Part shown: positions 1 to 8,558 of the stretch, in pieces
Layout: each line of letters begins with the position of its first letter
How positions within the stretch are numbered: the stretch's first letter is position 1
NCBI GenBank assembly: GCA_021732485.1
Contig: JAKFUV010000002.1
Location: forward strand, 124,001 to 188,000
DNA: 64,000 bases
DNA from: Hyphomicrobium sp.
GTDB lineage: Bacteria > Pseudomonadota > Alphaproteobacteria > Rhizobiales > Hyphomicrobiaceae
Direction of reading: 5' to 3'
The notes under the pieces: model-generated
Databases searched by the model: none
What the model saw: the letters and a program-made list of their open reading frames with translations, nothing else
What the model was told of the DNA's origin: nothing
Program-made: the position numbers and the translations under genes

Positions 1-2
1 TC

Positions 3-1058
3 GATGATCACCTACAGGCCGCCGCCGATCTTCTGGACTTGCATTTGATCGACCAGCCTTGCGATTTCCTCGCGGTCAAGCTGTCGCACGCTTTGCGGTT
101 CATGGGTGGTCAATCCGCCGAAATGCTGCGTGTGACACAGCGCATTTTGCCGTCGTGGACGTCAGGCCAAGCCGGCTACGGTTTTTTGCTCGGTTGTCAT
201 GCGTTCAGCCTCGAAGAAACCGGTCATTTCGTTGCCGCCGAGTCGTTTGGACGCGATGCCTACGCCCACGAAAATGCGGACGCCTGGGGTCTGCACGCCG
301 TATCGCACGTCATGGAGATGTCGCGGCGGACGGACGAGGGCGCCGATTGGCTTGAAGATGCGCGCCCGAACTGGTCGCTGTGCAACAACTTCGCGTTTCA
401 CATCGGTTGGCACCTGGCGCTTTTCCGATTGGAACAGGGCCAGATCGATTCCGTGCTCGATATTTACGATCGCGACATCCGGCCGGTTGCGACCGATGAT
501 TTTCGTGACATGGCGAATGCCACGTCGATGCTCTGGCGACTGGAACTCGAGGGCATTTCGGTCGGCTCGCGCTGGGACGAATTGCGCGCCGTCGCCTCCA
601 ACAGGCGGCGCGACGTGACCTACGTCTTCGGATCGCTTCACTACCTGCTGGCGCTTGCGGCATCCGGCGATCGCGACCGTTGTCTCGAATTGCTCAACGA
701 ACTGCGCAAGATCGCAGCGACACCCAATCATGACCAGGCCATCGTCGCCGCCGAAGTCGGTGTGCCGTTGGCAGAAGTCATCATTGCGATGTCGCAAGGA
801 AGTTCGGTGCGGTCGGATCTGGTCGCTGCAGCCCACAAGCTGCCGATTATTGGCGGCAGCCACGCACAACGCGATGTGTTTCTGCGGACCTTGATGATGG
901 CGGCCGCTGAGCAAGGAAATTCAAGTTCGGTGCTGGCCATCACACGCATCCGCCATAGCCTCAGAAGCACCGACCGTTTTGTCCACCTGATCGAGAAGCG
1001 CCTCAACACCCGCATCGGCGCCAGCAATGCAACACTGACGGCGCAACGGGCGTCGTGA
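3..1058 (+). CDS. TTC38-like TPR protein, 5' end cut by window
   Basis: The reading frame is open to the left edge, so the true start lies upstream and only the C-terminal ~350 residues are present. The sequence resembles tetratricopeptide repeat protein 38 (TTC38) family members: alanine/leucine-rich helical repeats and a conserved stretch around HAVSHVMEM, with NNFAFHIGWHLALF about 30 residues later. No signal peptide can be judged. The stop overlaps the GTG start of the next gene (GTGA), which implies translational coupling with the TPP enzyme. TTC38 proteins in bacteria have no established biochemical role; a scaffolding function is inference from the TPR fold. Confidence 0.75.
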   Translation, partial: DDHLQAAADLLDLHLIDQPCDFLAVKLSHALRFMGGQSAEMLRVTQRILPSWTSGQAGYGFLLGCHAFSLEETGHFVAAESFGRDAYAHENADAWGLHAVSHVMEMSRRTDEGADWLEDARPNWSLCNNFAFHIGWHLALFRLEQGQIDSVLDIYDRDIRPVATDDFRDMANATSMLWRLELEGISVGSRWDELRAVASNRRRDVTYVFGSLHYLLALAASGDRDRCLELLNELRKIAATPNHDQAIVAAEVGVPLAEVIIAMSQGSSVRSDLVAAAHKLPIIGGSHAQRDVFLRTLMMAAAEQGNSSSVLAITRIRHSLRSTDRFVHLIEKRLNTRIGASNATLTAQRAS

Positions 1059-2674
1059 CCATGCGCGTTGCCGACGTCGTGGCCCGCACCCTTGCGAATT
1101 TCGGTGCGTCCCGATCGTTTGGCATGCCCGGCGGCGAAGTTCTCTCTGTCATCGATGCCCTCAACGCCGCCGGTGTTCGATTCATTTTAGCCCGGCAAGA
1201 AACTTCAGCCGCGATCATGGCGGCGGGCGCTGCAACCGTGACCGGCGCGCCGGGCGTTCTGGTGACCACGGTCGGGCCGGGTCTCGCCAACGCGGTCAAC
1301 GGAATTGCCGATGCCAGCCAAGAACACGCGCCGCTGATCGTGCTTTCTGGCGTCGTCGATCATGCCGTGCGCGGTCGCTACACACATCAGGTCATTGATC
1401 AGAAACAATTGCTCCGCGCCGTCGTCAAAGGCTGCTTTGAGATTGAAGCCGAGGGCGCGGGTGCCGTCGTTGCGCGAGCGATTGAGCTGGCCATGAGCGA
1501 ACCGATGGGCCCGGTGCTCATCGAAATTGCGCCCGGCACAGCTCAATTGCCGGTGGCGGACGGCGATCGTGCTCGCGCGCCGCCACGGACACTGAAGCCG
1601 CTCTACGCGCACACCGGCGAGGCTATGGACACCGTTCGCCAACTGCTAGCGGCGGCACAACGGCCGTTGATCATCGCCGGATTTGACGCAGCGCGCTTCG
1701 ATGCCAGCGAGCAGATCGGCAAACTCAGCGAACACTACGCGTGTCCAGTCTTGACGACATACAAGGGCAAGGGCGTTCTGCCGGAATCGCATCCGCTGTC
1801 GCTCGGTGCCGCCGGTTTATCGCCGCTCGCCGATCGGCATCTGCTGCCGCTGGTCAAGCAGGCTGATGTTGTCGTTCTCGTTGGCTACGATCCGATCGAG
1901 ATGCGGCAGGGCTGGCTCAATCCTTTTGACGACGCTGCGGAGATTATCGAAATCAGCGCGCGAGCCCCCGACCACGGGATGCATCGTGTCTCGCTGCGGA
2001 TCGAGGGCGGTATCGCTGATATCCTGGAGGGCGTTCTCGCCTCGGGCGGCGGCCGCTTTGAAAAGTGGGTCGATCAAGCGCCGCAAAAAACCAAGGCTGC
2101 CTTGCAGCAGGCGTTCGCGCCACCGGCCGGTTGGAGCGCTCATAGTGCGATCGCGACGTTGCAACGCCGTCTCCCACCGCATGCGACCGTCACCGTCGAC
2201 AGCGGCGCGCATCGCATTCTGCTGAGCCAAATGATCAAAATCGAGCGGCCGCTCGGTCTGCTGCAATCGGCCGGTTTTTGTACGATGGGAGCAGCCCTGC
2301 CGCTTGCCATCGGCGTCAAAAGCATGCACCCGTCACAGCCGGTCTTCGCCGTGCTTGGCGATGGCGGACTCGAAATGGGCCTTGGCGAACTTGCAACCCT
2401 GCGCGACGAGCGGCTCGCAGTAACGGTCATTGTTTTTCAGGACGAGAGTTTGGCGCTCATCGAGCTGAAACAACGGCAGTTGAAGCTGGCCGACGCCGGT
2501 GTTCGGCTTGGCCGCACGGCGTATGAAGACATCGCGCGGGCGTTCGGTGGCAACGGCGTCCGTGTCGCATCAGCGGAACAGTTCGACGCGGCTTTGCAGG
2601 GGGCGGCCGACGCTGAAACGTTCTCCCTCATCGTTTGCGATATCAAGGCGACAGATTATGCCGACAGAATCTAG
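1055..2674 (+). CDS. Thiamine pyrophosphate-dependent enzyme, acetolactate synthase-like
   Basis: A 539-residue protein with the three-domain layout of the acetolactate synthase/benzoylformate decarboxylase family. The N-terminal TPP-pyrimidine domain holds the catalytic-type Glu in RQETSA and the VTTVGPGLANA stretch; a central domain follows; the C-terminal TPP-binding domain begins at GDGGLEMGLGELATL. The usual NN that closes the TPP motif is replaced by QDES, so cofactor geometry or substrate may differ from true acetolactate synthase. No small regulatory subunit (ilvH) is adjacent, which argues against branched-chain amino acid synthesis. The start is GTG at 1055 overlapping the previous stop; an ATG lies at 1061. 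The substrate is unknown. Confidence 0.85.
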   Translation: MTMRVADVVARTLANFGASRSFGMPGGEVLSVIDALNAAGVRFILARQETSAAIMAAGAATVTGAPGVLVTTVGPGLANAVNGIADASQEHAPLIVLSGVVDHAVRGRYTHQVIDQKQLLRAVVKGCFEIEAEGAGAVVARAIELAMSEPMGPVLIEIAPGTAQLPVADGDRARAPPRTLKPLYAHTGEAMDTVRQLLAAAQRPLIIAGFDAARFDASEQIGKLSEHYACPVLTTYKGKGVLPESHPLSLGAAGLSPLADRHLLPLVKQADVVVLVGYDPIEMRQGWLNPFDDAAEIIEISARAPDHGMHRVSLRIEGGIADILEGVLASGGGRFEKWVDQAPQKTKAALQQAFAPPAGWSAHSAIATLQRRLPPHATVTVDSGAHRILLSQMIKIERPLGLLQSAGFCTMGAALPLAIGVKSMHPSQPVFAVLGDGGLEMGLGELATLRDERLAVTVIVFQDESLALIELKQRQLKLADAGVRLGRTAYEDIARAFGGNGVRVASAEQFDAALQGAADAETFSLIVCDIKATDYADRI

Positions 2675-3830
2675 GATCGAGACGTCTCGGCCGCGCGACG
2701 TTCGTCTCGATTTCTTTCGCGGCATCGGGATGTTCATCATCTATGTCGCGCACATTCCAAATAACCCTTGGAGCGGATGGATCCCGGCGCGTTTCGGTTT
2801 CTCGGATGCCACCGAAATCTTCGTATTTTGCTCGGGCATGGCGTCGGCGATCGCATTCGCGAAGATTTTCGACAACAGCGGCTTTTGGCTCGGTTGTGCC
2901 CGCATTCTCCATCGCTGCTGGCAAGTTTACTGGGCGCACATTTGCTTGTTTTTGGCCGCCGTTGCCCTCATGGAGGGCGCCGATCGCTTTTTCGGAACCG
3001 GCGTGAGCTACGTCAATGGCATCAATCTCGTGCGCTTTCTCGATACCGATACGGGGGCTGGAATCGTCGGCTTATTGACGTTGACATACGTTCCAAACCT
3101 GTTCGACATTCTGCCGATGTATCTCGTAATCTTGCTGCTCATTCCGATTGTGATGGCGTTGTCGCGGCTCGGTCCGTGGGCACCGATCGTGTTTTGCTTA
3201 AGTCTTTGGCTGATTGCGACGCTCGGCTATTGGCAGTTCCCGGCAGAACCATGGAGCGATCGGCGTTGGTTCTTCCATCCGTTGGCTTGGCAACTCGTCT
3301 TCTTCACCGGTTTTGCCTTCATCCGTGGTTGGCTACCGCAGCCGCCCATCACCAAGCCGCTCATCGCACTCGCCGTCGCCGTCGTTGTCGTGAACATGCT
3401 GCTCGTGGTGCCGTCGCTGACACCGCTGCTGCCCGTGCCGTATGCCTGGACCCGGATGCCGGACCTGATCATCGACAAAACGTTGTTCGGCGTTTTGCGC
3501 TACATCCATTTCCTGGCGCTCGCATATCTGGCATTCGCCGCAGCTGGACCGCAAGGCGCTCGACTGACGGGATGGTTTGTCGATATCTGCCGCCGGGTCG
3601 GACAACAAGCGCTCGCCGTGTTCATCGCCAGCATGATAGCGGCATTGGTTGGAGGCGTCGCATTGAGCCGTCTGGACTACACGCCGATCGCGGTGGCGTC
3701 GGTCAATCTCGCGGGCTTTGCAGTCTTGATCGCAGTCGCCTACACCGTTGGCTGGTTCAAAAGTTCGCCGTGGAAAAGTCGAACGCGACAAACCATTCCG
3801 ATGGATGCGCGACCGCTCGCCGCCGAGTAG
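2658..3830 (+). CDS. OpgC-family membrane acyltransferase
   Basis: About 390 residues with roughly ten hydrophobic segments, beginning RDVRLDFFRGIGMFIIYVAHI. This matches OpgC-domain proteins, integral membrane acyltransferases related to the enzyme that succinylates periplasmic osmoregulated glucans. The ATG at 2658 was chosen because it sits just before the conserved RLDFFRG block; it overlaps the preceding gene by 17 nt. The frame is open further upstream, but that extension would lie inside the TPP gene. No glucan synthase (opgG, opgH or ndvB) is in the window, so glucan as acceptor is only family-level inference. The overlaps suggest one transcript with the TTC38-like and TPP genes. Confidence 0.8.
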   Translation: MPTESRIETSRPRDVRLDFFRGIGMFIIYVAHIPNNPWSGWIPARFGFSDATEIFVFCSGMASAIAFAKIFDNSGFWLGCARILHRCWQVYWAHICLFLAAVALMEGADRFFGTGVSYVNGINLVRFLDTDTGAGIVGLLTLTYVPNLFDILPMYLVILLLIPIVMALSRLGPWAPIVFCLSLWLIATLGYWQFPAEPWSDRRWFFHPLAWQLVFFTGFAFIRGWLPQPPITKPLIALAVAVVVVNMLLVVPSLTPLLPVPYAWTRMPDLIIDKTLFGVLRYIHFLALAYLAFAAAGPQGARLTGWFVDICRRVGQQALAVFIASMIAALVGGVALSRLDYTPIAVASVNLAGFAVLIAVAYTVGWFKSSPWKSRTRQTIPMDARPLAAE

Positions 3831-3941
3831 CATTGTCGTCGACGCGCGTCGTGGGGATGCAAGGAACGACGCAGTCATGAAAGACGTCATGCAATCGTGC
3901 TGGTTAAGTGTCGGTTGACGAAACGAACTCTGGAGGTGCCA

Positions 3942-4367
3942 ATGGCAAAGCTTGCAAGACTAGGCTTTTTGACATCGATCCTGTTGGGGTCGGCCACGGC
4001 ATCTGTCGCCGTTGAGCGCATCCAGGTCACCGGCGAAATCGTCGATACCTGGTGCGCGATCACCGGTATCATGTATGCCTACGGCACGGCGCACCACCAA
4101 TGCGCTGTCTGGTGCGCTGCTGGCGGCATCCCCGTCAGCATAAAATCCGCAGATGGGACGTTCTACATGGTTCTCAAAATCGAGGACGATACGACGTCGG
4201 TGGCCAATCCGACGATGCTGAACGTGCAGACGCATAACGTCACAGTCGACGGAGAACTGCATAAGCGGGACGGCGTGAACTACCTGTTTGTCTCCAAGGT
4301 CGCGGACGACAAAGGCATCGTCAACATGACGCACGACGATTACGGCGTCGTGCCGTTCGGGAACTGA
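3942..4367 (+). CDS. Secreted Cys/His-rich protein of unknown function
   Basis: A 141-residue protein. The chosen ATG follows a good Shine-Dalgarno (GGAGG at 3931-3935) and is followed by a signal peptide (KLAR, a hydrophobic stretch, ATASVA). The mature part starts with VTGEIVDTWC and carries a Cys/His block, GTAHHQCAVWCAAGGIPV, then a beta-rich remainder, suggesting a small metal-binding or OB-like fold. It lies 4 nt before a second secreted protein with a comparable Cys pattern and upstream of a SCO1 gene, so a periplasmic copper or thiol role is plausible but inferred. Confidence 0.75.
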   Translation: MAKLARLGFLTSILLGSATASVAVERIQVTGEIVDTWCAITGIMYAYGTAHHQCAVWCAAGGIPVSIKSADGTFYMVLKIEDDTTSVANPTMLNVQTHNVTVDGELHKRDGVNYLFVSKVADDKGIVNMTHDDYGVVPFGN

Positions 4368-4371
4368 GACC

Positions 4372-4887
4372 ATGAAAAACAGTCTGACCGCCATGCTCGT
4401 CGTTGTCGCGGCAATGTCTTCGGCCAGTGTCGCCAACGCGGCAGACGGCTGGGGAATTGAGAACGAACAAATCGTCGAGATCGAAGCCACGGTTGTCGAT
4501 ATTGCATGCTCGCTGACGAAGGATTGCCCGCCCAACTGCGGCGACGGCAAACGCCAGCTCGGATTGCTGACGGCCGATGGGAAGCTGCGTGTCGCCACAA
4601 AAGGCGCGTCGATTTTCGCAGGCGCCGCGATCGAACTCGTTCCATATTGCGGCAAAACCGTTTTCGCTGATGGTCTGTTGATCGAGAATCCCGCCATGAC
4701 AATCTTCATGGTGCAGAATTTGCGGGTCAGTAAGAGCGACAAACTACAGCCGGCAACAGCCTTTGATACCGAGTGGGCCAAGGCCAATGGCAAGGCTGAT
4801 GAGTGGTACCGCAGCGACCCTGCCGTTAAAAAAATCATCGAAGCCGATGGCGTCTTTGGGATCAAAGGACTGGCGCCAAAGCCATGA
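4372..4887 (+). CDS. Secreted cysteine-containing protein, partner of SCO1
   Basis: A 171-residue protein with a clear signal peptide (MKNSLTAMLVVVAAMSS, cleavage after VANA). The mature region has EATVVDIACSLTKDCPP with NCGDG, then a later VPYCGKTV. The VVDxxC opening followed by GLLTADGKLRV resembles EIVDTWC with SADGTFYMVL in the gene just upstream, so the two may be distant paralogues. The stop overlaps the SCO1 start by 4 nt (ATGA), implying coupled translation. The function is unrecognised; location and Cys content suggest a periplasmic copper-handling or redox role. Confidence 0.75.
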   Translation: MKNSLTAMLVVVAAMSSASVANAADGWGIENEQIVEIEATVVDIACSLTKDCPPNCGDGKRQLGLLTADGKLRVATKGASIFAGAAIELVPYCGKTVFADGLLIENPAMTIFMVQNLRVSKSDKLQPATAFDTEWAKANGKADEWYRSDPAVKKIIEADGVFGIKGLAPKP

Positions 4888-5501
4888 CGGTGTGCTGGCT
4901 TCGCCGGCTGCGGCGCTGGGCTGGCTCCGGCTTAATCATTGCGCTCAACACGTTAGCAACAGGCGCAGCGATTGGAGCTGAACCCGACCCGCTCGCCCAT
5001 CGGTTTGGTGGACCGTTCACGCTAACGTCTCACACTGGGCAACCTGTCAGCGATCAAGATTTTCGCGGCCGGTTTATGCTAGTCTACTTCGGCTTTACGC
5101 ATTGTCCGGACCTGTGCCCCACAGGTCTTTCCGTGTTGACCGAAGCCCTTGAAGCGGTCGGGGCAGCCGGCGACGCCATTCAGCCCCTGTTTATTACCGT
5201 TGATCCCGCGCGGGACACGCCGGCGGCGCTAGCGGCGTACCAAAAAAGTTTTCATCCAAGACTGGTGATGTTGACAGGTGATGAACCGCAGATCGCGGCG
5301 GTCGCTCGGGCGTACAAAGTTCATCGCCGAAAATATCTCTGGCCGCCAACTGCCGGATCGACGGGAGGTGACTACGGCGTCGATCACGGCTCGCTAATGT
5401 ATTTGATGGGGCGTGACGGCACATTCCGCACTCTCATTCCGCATGGAACGCCCGTCGACAAGGTCGTGGCAATCCTCAAACGCTACATTGCGAATGATTG
5501 A
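4884..5501 (+). CDS. SCO1/SenC/PrrC family copper chaperone
   Basis: A 205-residue thioredoxin-fold protein with an N-terminal membrane anchor or signal (about residues 10-31). The copper ligands are intact: CxxxC in FGFTHCPDLCPTG (Cys74, Cys78) and the distal His168 in YGVDHGS. The family delivers copper to the CuA site of cytochrome c oxidase or acts as a thiol-disulfide reductase. The length is typical. It is the third gene of a coupled set with two secreted Cys-rich proteins and no oxidase genes are adjacent, so its client is not shown by context. Confidence 0.92.
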   Translation: MTVCWLRRLRRWAGSGLIIALNTLATGAAIGAEPDPLAHRFGGPFTLTSHTGQPVSDQDFRGRFMLVYFGFTHCPDLCPTGLSVLTEALEAVGAAGDAIQPLFITVDPARDTPAALAAYQKSFHPRLVMLTGDEPQIAAVARAYKVHRRKYLWPPTAGSTGGDYGVDHGSLMYLMGRDGTFRTLIPHGTPVDKVVAILKRYIAND

Positions 5502-5530
5502 TGTGGAATATCGATCGCGACCAGCCTCAG

Positions 5531-6397
5531 CTATTTTTTGATTTTCGCCAGAAACGCGTAGGCGAGGTCGGCCCAGTCTGCTGGGATCTCGTGACCACTA
5601 TCGTGCAGACAAATTTCCAAAAGCCGTTTTGACCGGCAATCGTTCCAAGTTTCACACCGGTACCGTCCGCTGCTGTCGCGCAATTGTGGAAGCGGCGAAC
5701 ACTGATCCACGGCCTTCATCAACGCCCAAGCCTTCATGACTTCACCCTGCCGATAGGGGCCGATTGGGCGGCCGAGCATTGGCACCGTTCTATCGGCCGT
5801 GCCGTGAATATGCAGAATGTTCACCGGCCCACCGGGGCACGTGGTCGGCAACGGCTGCCAAAAAGCGCCAGCGATCGGCACGAAAGCTTTGAATCGTTGT
5901 CCAAGATAACAGGCCGTCTCCCACACCATCGAGCCGCCTTGCGAGAAACCCGACACCCAAAGCTCGTCTTGTCGAATTGGAAAACGCGTCGCGAGATCGC
6001 TGAGGAGATCTCGAACGTAGGTGACCTCGTTCCGGTTTTGTGTCGGCGCGCCGGTATGCGACCAGGAGCCACCGATACCATCGGCTGCGACCAGCATGTA
6101 GCCGCCGCGATGCGCGGCGTTCAGCACGCCCTGATTTTTAATGAATGCCGCACCGGATGACTGGTAGCCGTGAAAAAACAGCAACACACCGAGAGGTCGC
6201 TTGCCGTCCCAATCCGGCGGCGCCTTGGCGTAGTAGCGCCCCCCGCCTGGGGTGGAAATCTCGCACGGCTGTTTAACGCTGCCACAAGGCGCTGCCATAG
6301 CACTCAAATCTCCGGCCAAGAGTGGAGATGGTGTCGCAAACATATGTGTGGCCGCAAACACGCAGAAGAACATCAGACGTGAGCGCGCGCCGATCAT
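5531..6397 (-). CDS. Secreted PHB depolymerase-like alpha/beta hydrolase
   Basis: A 288-residue protein with a signal peptide (MFFCVFAATHMFATPSPLLAG region). It has an alpha/beta hydrolase core: the oxyanion segment LLFFHGYQ, nucleophile elbow GFSQGGS, acid in HGTADRTVP and His in HDSGHEIP. This layout matches the LpqC / polyhydroxybutyrate depolymerase-like esterase group (feruloyl and short-chain esterases). Several cysteines (CGSVKQPC, CSPL, CETWNDC) could form disulfides. It converges with the SCO1 gene. Substrate specificity cannot be read from sequence. Confidence 0.82.
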   Translation of the reverse strand: MIGARSRLMFFCVFAATHMFATPSPLLAGDLSAMAAPCGSVKQPCEISTPGGGRYYAKAPPDWDGKRPLGVLLFFHGYQSSGAAFIKNQGVLNAAHRGGYMLVAADGIGGSWSHTGAPTQNRNEVTYVRDLLSDLATRFPIRQDELWVSGFSQGGSMVWETACYLGQRFKAFVPIAGAFWQPLPTTCPGGPVNILHIHGTADRTVPMLGRPIGPYRQGEVMKAWALMKAVDQCSPLPQLRDSSGRYRCETWNDCRSKRLLEICLHDSGHEIPADWADLAYAFLAKIKK

Positions 6398-6735
6398 GGT
6401 TAAGGGCCTTCAATGAAACGCGGCCTGAGCCGTCTGTCCAAACGCGGGATGTCGCTCGGAGTGGTTTGTGCAATACCGTCAAAAAACGGCAGCAGTTTCG
6501 CGGCGATGCTGCGATCTATCTTGATCGCCGATGCTTCGTCCCGTTACATCGGCGTTACTTTTCATGGCGTTGAATGCGCATCGAGCATTTATGACGGCGC
6601 ACAGCGCGATGCCTCTGCAACATTAAGATGATGCCGAAAAGGCATTTCCACGCCTCTACACCGGAGCTTACTACACTGCTGTGCGTCGTTGTGACACGAA
6701 TGCTTTGAACGCGAAATCTAAGAGGAGTTTTCCGA
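6398..6735. other. Intergenic region between divergent genes
   Basis: This stretch separates the minus-strand esterase from the plus-strand 90-aa secreted protein and should hold both promoters. Short open frames on both strands lack plausible start contexts and protein-like composition. A Shine-Dalgarno (AGAGGAG at 6721-6727) precedes the downstream gene. No hairpin or operator stood out. Confidence 0.5.
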
Positions 6736-7008
6736 ATGTTTGCGAAAAAAATGGCCTTGATTCCCGCTGTGTTCGCGCTGGCCGCTGCCATTTCGACGTC
6801 GGCCGGAGCCGCCGATTGCGGAACGGTTTTGAATGATCTCGACAAGGCAATTTCAGGGCAATTGAACTTATCGACCGAGAAGAAGGTCGCGTTCATGCGT
6901 ATGTCGATTTCGAGCTACGACCACTGCATGGCTGGCGACACTCAGTCTTCTGAAGCGCTTCAGGCCATGCTGATGAAGCAGCTGCGCGAAAATCTCGGCG
7001 GCAAGTAG
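6736..7008 (+). CDS. Small secreted protein, unknown function
   Basis: A 90-residue protein with a textbook signal peptide (MFAKKMALIPAVFALAAA, cleavage near AGAAD). The mature part is about 65 residues, helical, with two cysteines (DCGTVLNDLDKAI and YDHCMAG) spaced to allow one disulfide. The start is supported by AGAGGAG seven to eight bases upstream. A convincing terminator follows the stop, so the gene is probably expressed as a single unit. No family was recognised. Confidence 0.72.
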   Translation: MFAKKMALIPAVFALAAAISTSAGAADCGTVLNDLDKAISGQLNLSTEKKVAFMRMSISSYDHCMAGDTQSSEALQAMLMKQLRENLGGK

Positions 7009-7029
7009 TCGTCGTTATCTAAGACGAGG

Positions 7030-7058
7030 GGGCGGAGTTGCGAAGCTTCGCCCTTTGT
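7030..7058 (+). terminator. Rho-independent terminator after the small secreted protein
   Basis: GGGCGGAG (7030-7037) pairs with CTTCGCCC (7046-7053) in an 8-bp stem with one G-U pair and an 8-nt loop, followed by TTTGTTG. It begins 21 bases after the stop codon of the 90-aa gene. Confidence 0.6.
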
Positions 7059-7154
7059 TGACCACGCATTGATCGTCGGTTTTGTAACCAATTCCACGTG
7101 TCCGGCGTAGATCACTTCGAAAGCCAGTTGCAATTATTAGCCGAGAAGTGCCCC

Positions 7155-7802
7155 ATGTCGTCGATGCCATCGCCTTCGCTCGTTCGAATTCCGACCATTC
7201 CAAGCGCGCGCACTTTGATGAACCTGCTGATCGGCGGGTTCGCTGGGCTTCTGCTCTGGGAGATTTGGGCGCGCGTGATTACGCCGTTGGTCATCGGTGG
7301 ACCGCTGGAACCGCCCGGCTTGGTCATCTCGCTTGCTGAAAATGTCTTCGGCTACAAACTCGATCTCGGACCGGCGACCGTCATCCATTGGATTATCGGC
7401 ATCGTCGGCTATCCGATCCTCTATTACATAATCTCGCGCTCGATCCGTGATTACGGCGTGGTGCTCGAAGCTCTTGTGCTCTCAATTTTCACGCTCTTTG
7501 TAGCATCTCGCTTTTTGCAGGGGGCAGGCACAAGCGCGATGATCTATTTCTGGTTGGTGGTCGTCGCAGTATCGGCGACGCGCCTCATCAACCCGTCGAA
7601 AGCGCTGGCTGACGCGATGAGTTGGGGAACGTTCACATGGTTCAATGCGCTCGGCATCATGGCGCCCATCGCCGGCCTCCCATTTCTGTTGATGGAATGG
7701 GGCGGGCAACTTTCATTCATGAGCTATGTCGGCCATGTGATTTTCGGCTTCGTGTTGGCGCTCGTCTTTGAATATCTTGAAGCTCGGCCGCGAACTGCGT
7801 AG
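7155..7802 (+). CDS. Polytopic membrane protein, unknown function
   Basis: About 215 residues with six likely membrane segments, the first near LMNLLIGGFAGLLLWEIWARV and the last near SYVGHVIFGFVLALVFEYL. The ATG at 7155 was preferred to the GTG at 7098 because GAGAAG sits six bases upstream and the extra N-terminus is unlike a membrane protein start. Trp and aromatic residues cluster at helix ends. No transporter or enzyme motif was recognised. It has its own transcription unit after the terminator at 7030 and lies upstream of chlorite dismutase without obvious coupling. Confidence 0.75.
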   Translation: MSSMPSPSLVRIPTIPSARTLMNLLIGGFAGLLLWEIWARVITPLVIGGPLEPPGLVISLAENVFGYKLDLGPATVIHWIIGIVGYPILYYIISRSIRDYGVVLEALVLSIFTLFVASRFLQGAGTSAMIYFWLVVVAVSATRLINPSKALADAMSWGTFTWFNALGIMAPIAGLPFLLMEWGGQLSFMSYVGHVIFGFVLALVFEYLEARPRTA

Positions 7803-7880
7803 GCGCACCGCGCACTGCGTGCGCCAAGCCTCCGCGTTTGAGCCCAGGCATCGTCCGGCTGTCAGCATCGCGAGCAGAAG

Positions 7881-8435
7881 ATGTCGATGCAAAATCACGT
7901 CGCATTTTCCGGGGCGGACCGTGGCGACTGGCGCGTAGAATCTCTGCGAGCCGTGCGCGGCGATCCTTTGCCAGCCGTTCCTTATCTCGACGTCGCGCCA
8001 GCATCTGGCAGCGAAAACCAAACTTCGCGGCCGTGGGTCTTGCGTGGCTTTGCGAGTAACGTCCGGTATGCAAAACGCGTTGAAGTCACGTCGTTAAAAG
8101 CGCAATCGGAACCACTTGGCCGCAGTCACGCGATGAAAGCCGCGCTGATCCCAATCCGAAAGACTCCCGATTGGTGGGCGCTCGCACAGGACGAGCGCCG
8201 CGCGATTTTTGAAGAACAGTCGCATCACACAGCGATCGGCATGGACTACCTTCCGGCTATCGCTCGCAAGCTCTACCATGCCAGGGATCTGGGTGAGCCG
8301 TTCGACTTTCTGACCTGGTTCGAATTTGCGCCGGAACACGAAGCGGCTTTCGAGGCGCTCGTCGCCCGGCTTCGCGCCACCCGAGAATGGACCTACGTTG
8401 ATCGCGAGATCGACATCCGGCTGGTTCGCGCATAG
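7881..8435 (+). CDS. cld: Chlorite dismutase, short dimeric type
   Basis: A 184-residue protein very similar to the short (lineage II) chlorite dismutase of Nitrobacter winogradskyi, which has crystal and kinetic data. Shared blocks are PWxLRGxAS, AALIPIRK, QDERRAIFE, YLPAIAR and GEPFDFLTWFE. The proximal haem His and distal catalytic Arg are conserved with the correct 13-residue spacing: His116 in QSHHTAIG and Arg129 in LPAIARKLY, corresponding to His114 and Arg127 in N. winogradskyi. The reaction would be chlorite to chloride and O2 at a b-type haem. There is no signal peptide, so it is probably cytoplasmic. No perchlorate or chlorate reductase is nearby, so detoxification of chlorite is more likely than respiration. 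Confidence 0.9.
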   Translation: MSMQNHVAFSGADRGDWRVESLRAVRGDPLPAVPYLDVAPASGSENQTSRPWVLRGFASNVRYAKRVEVTSLKAQSEPLGRSHAMKAALIPIRKTPDWWALAQDERRAIFEEQSHHTAIGMDYLPAIARKLYHARDLGEPFDFLTWFEFAPEHEAAFEALVARLRATREWTYVDREIDIRLVRA

Positions 8436-8558
8436 CGTTGGCGCCTCGCGGTCTGTTGTTAGCCCGGGTCATTATCGCTTTTGCCGGTCGCGACGTCGCT
8501 CATTGGAAGTGGTCACGGCCACGTGTGGCGTCGGCGGAAAAAGAGGACGTGGTCAGCG

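Noticed and set aside
2768..3880. A 370-codon plus-strand frame overlapping the OpgC gene
   Set aside because: The product is Arg/His-rich and lacks membrane segments, while the other frame gives a good OpgC protein.
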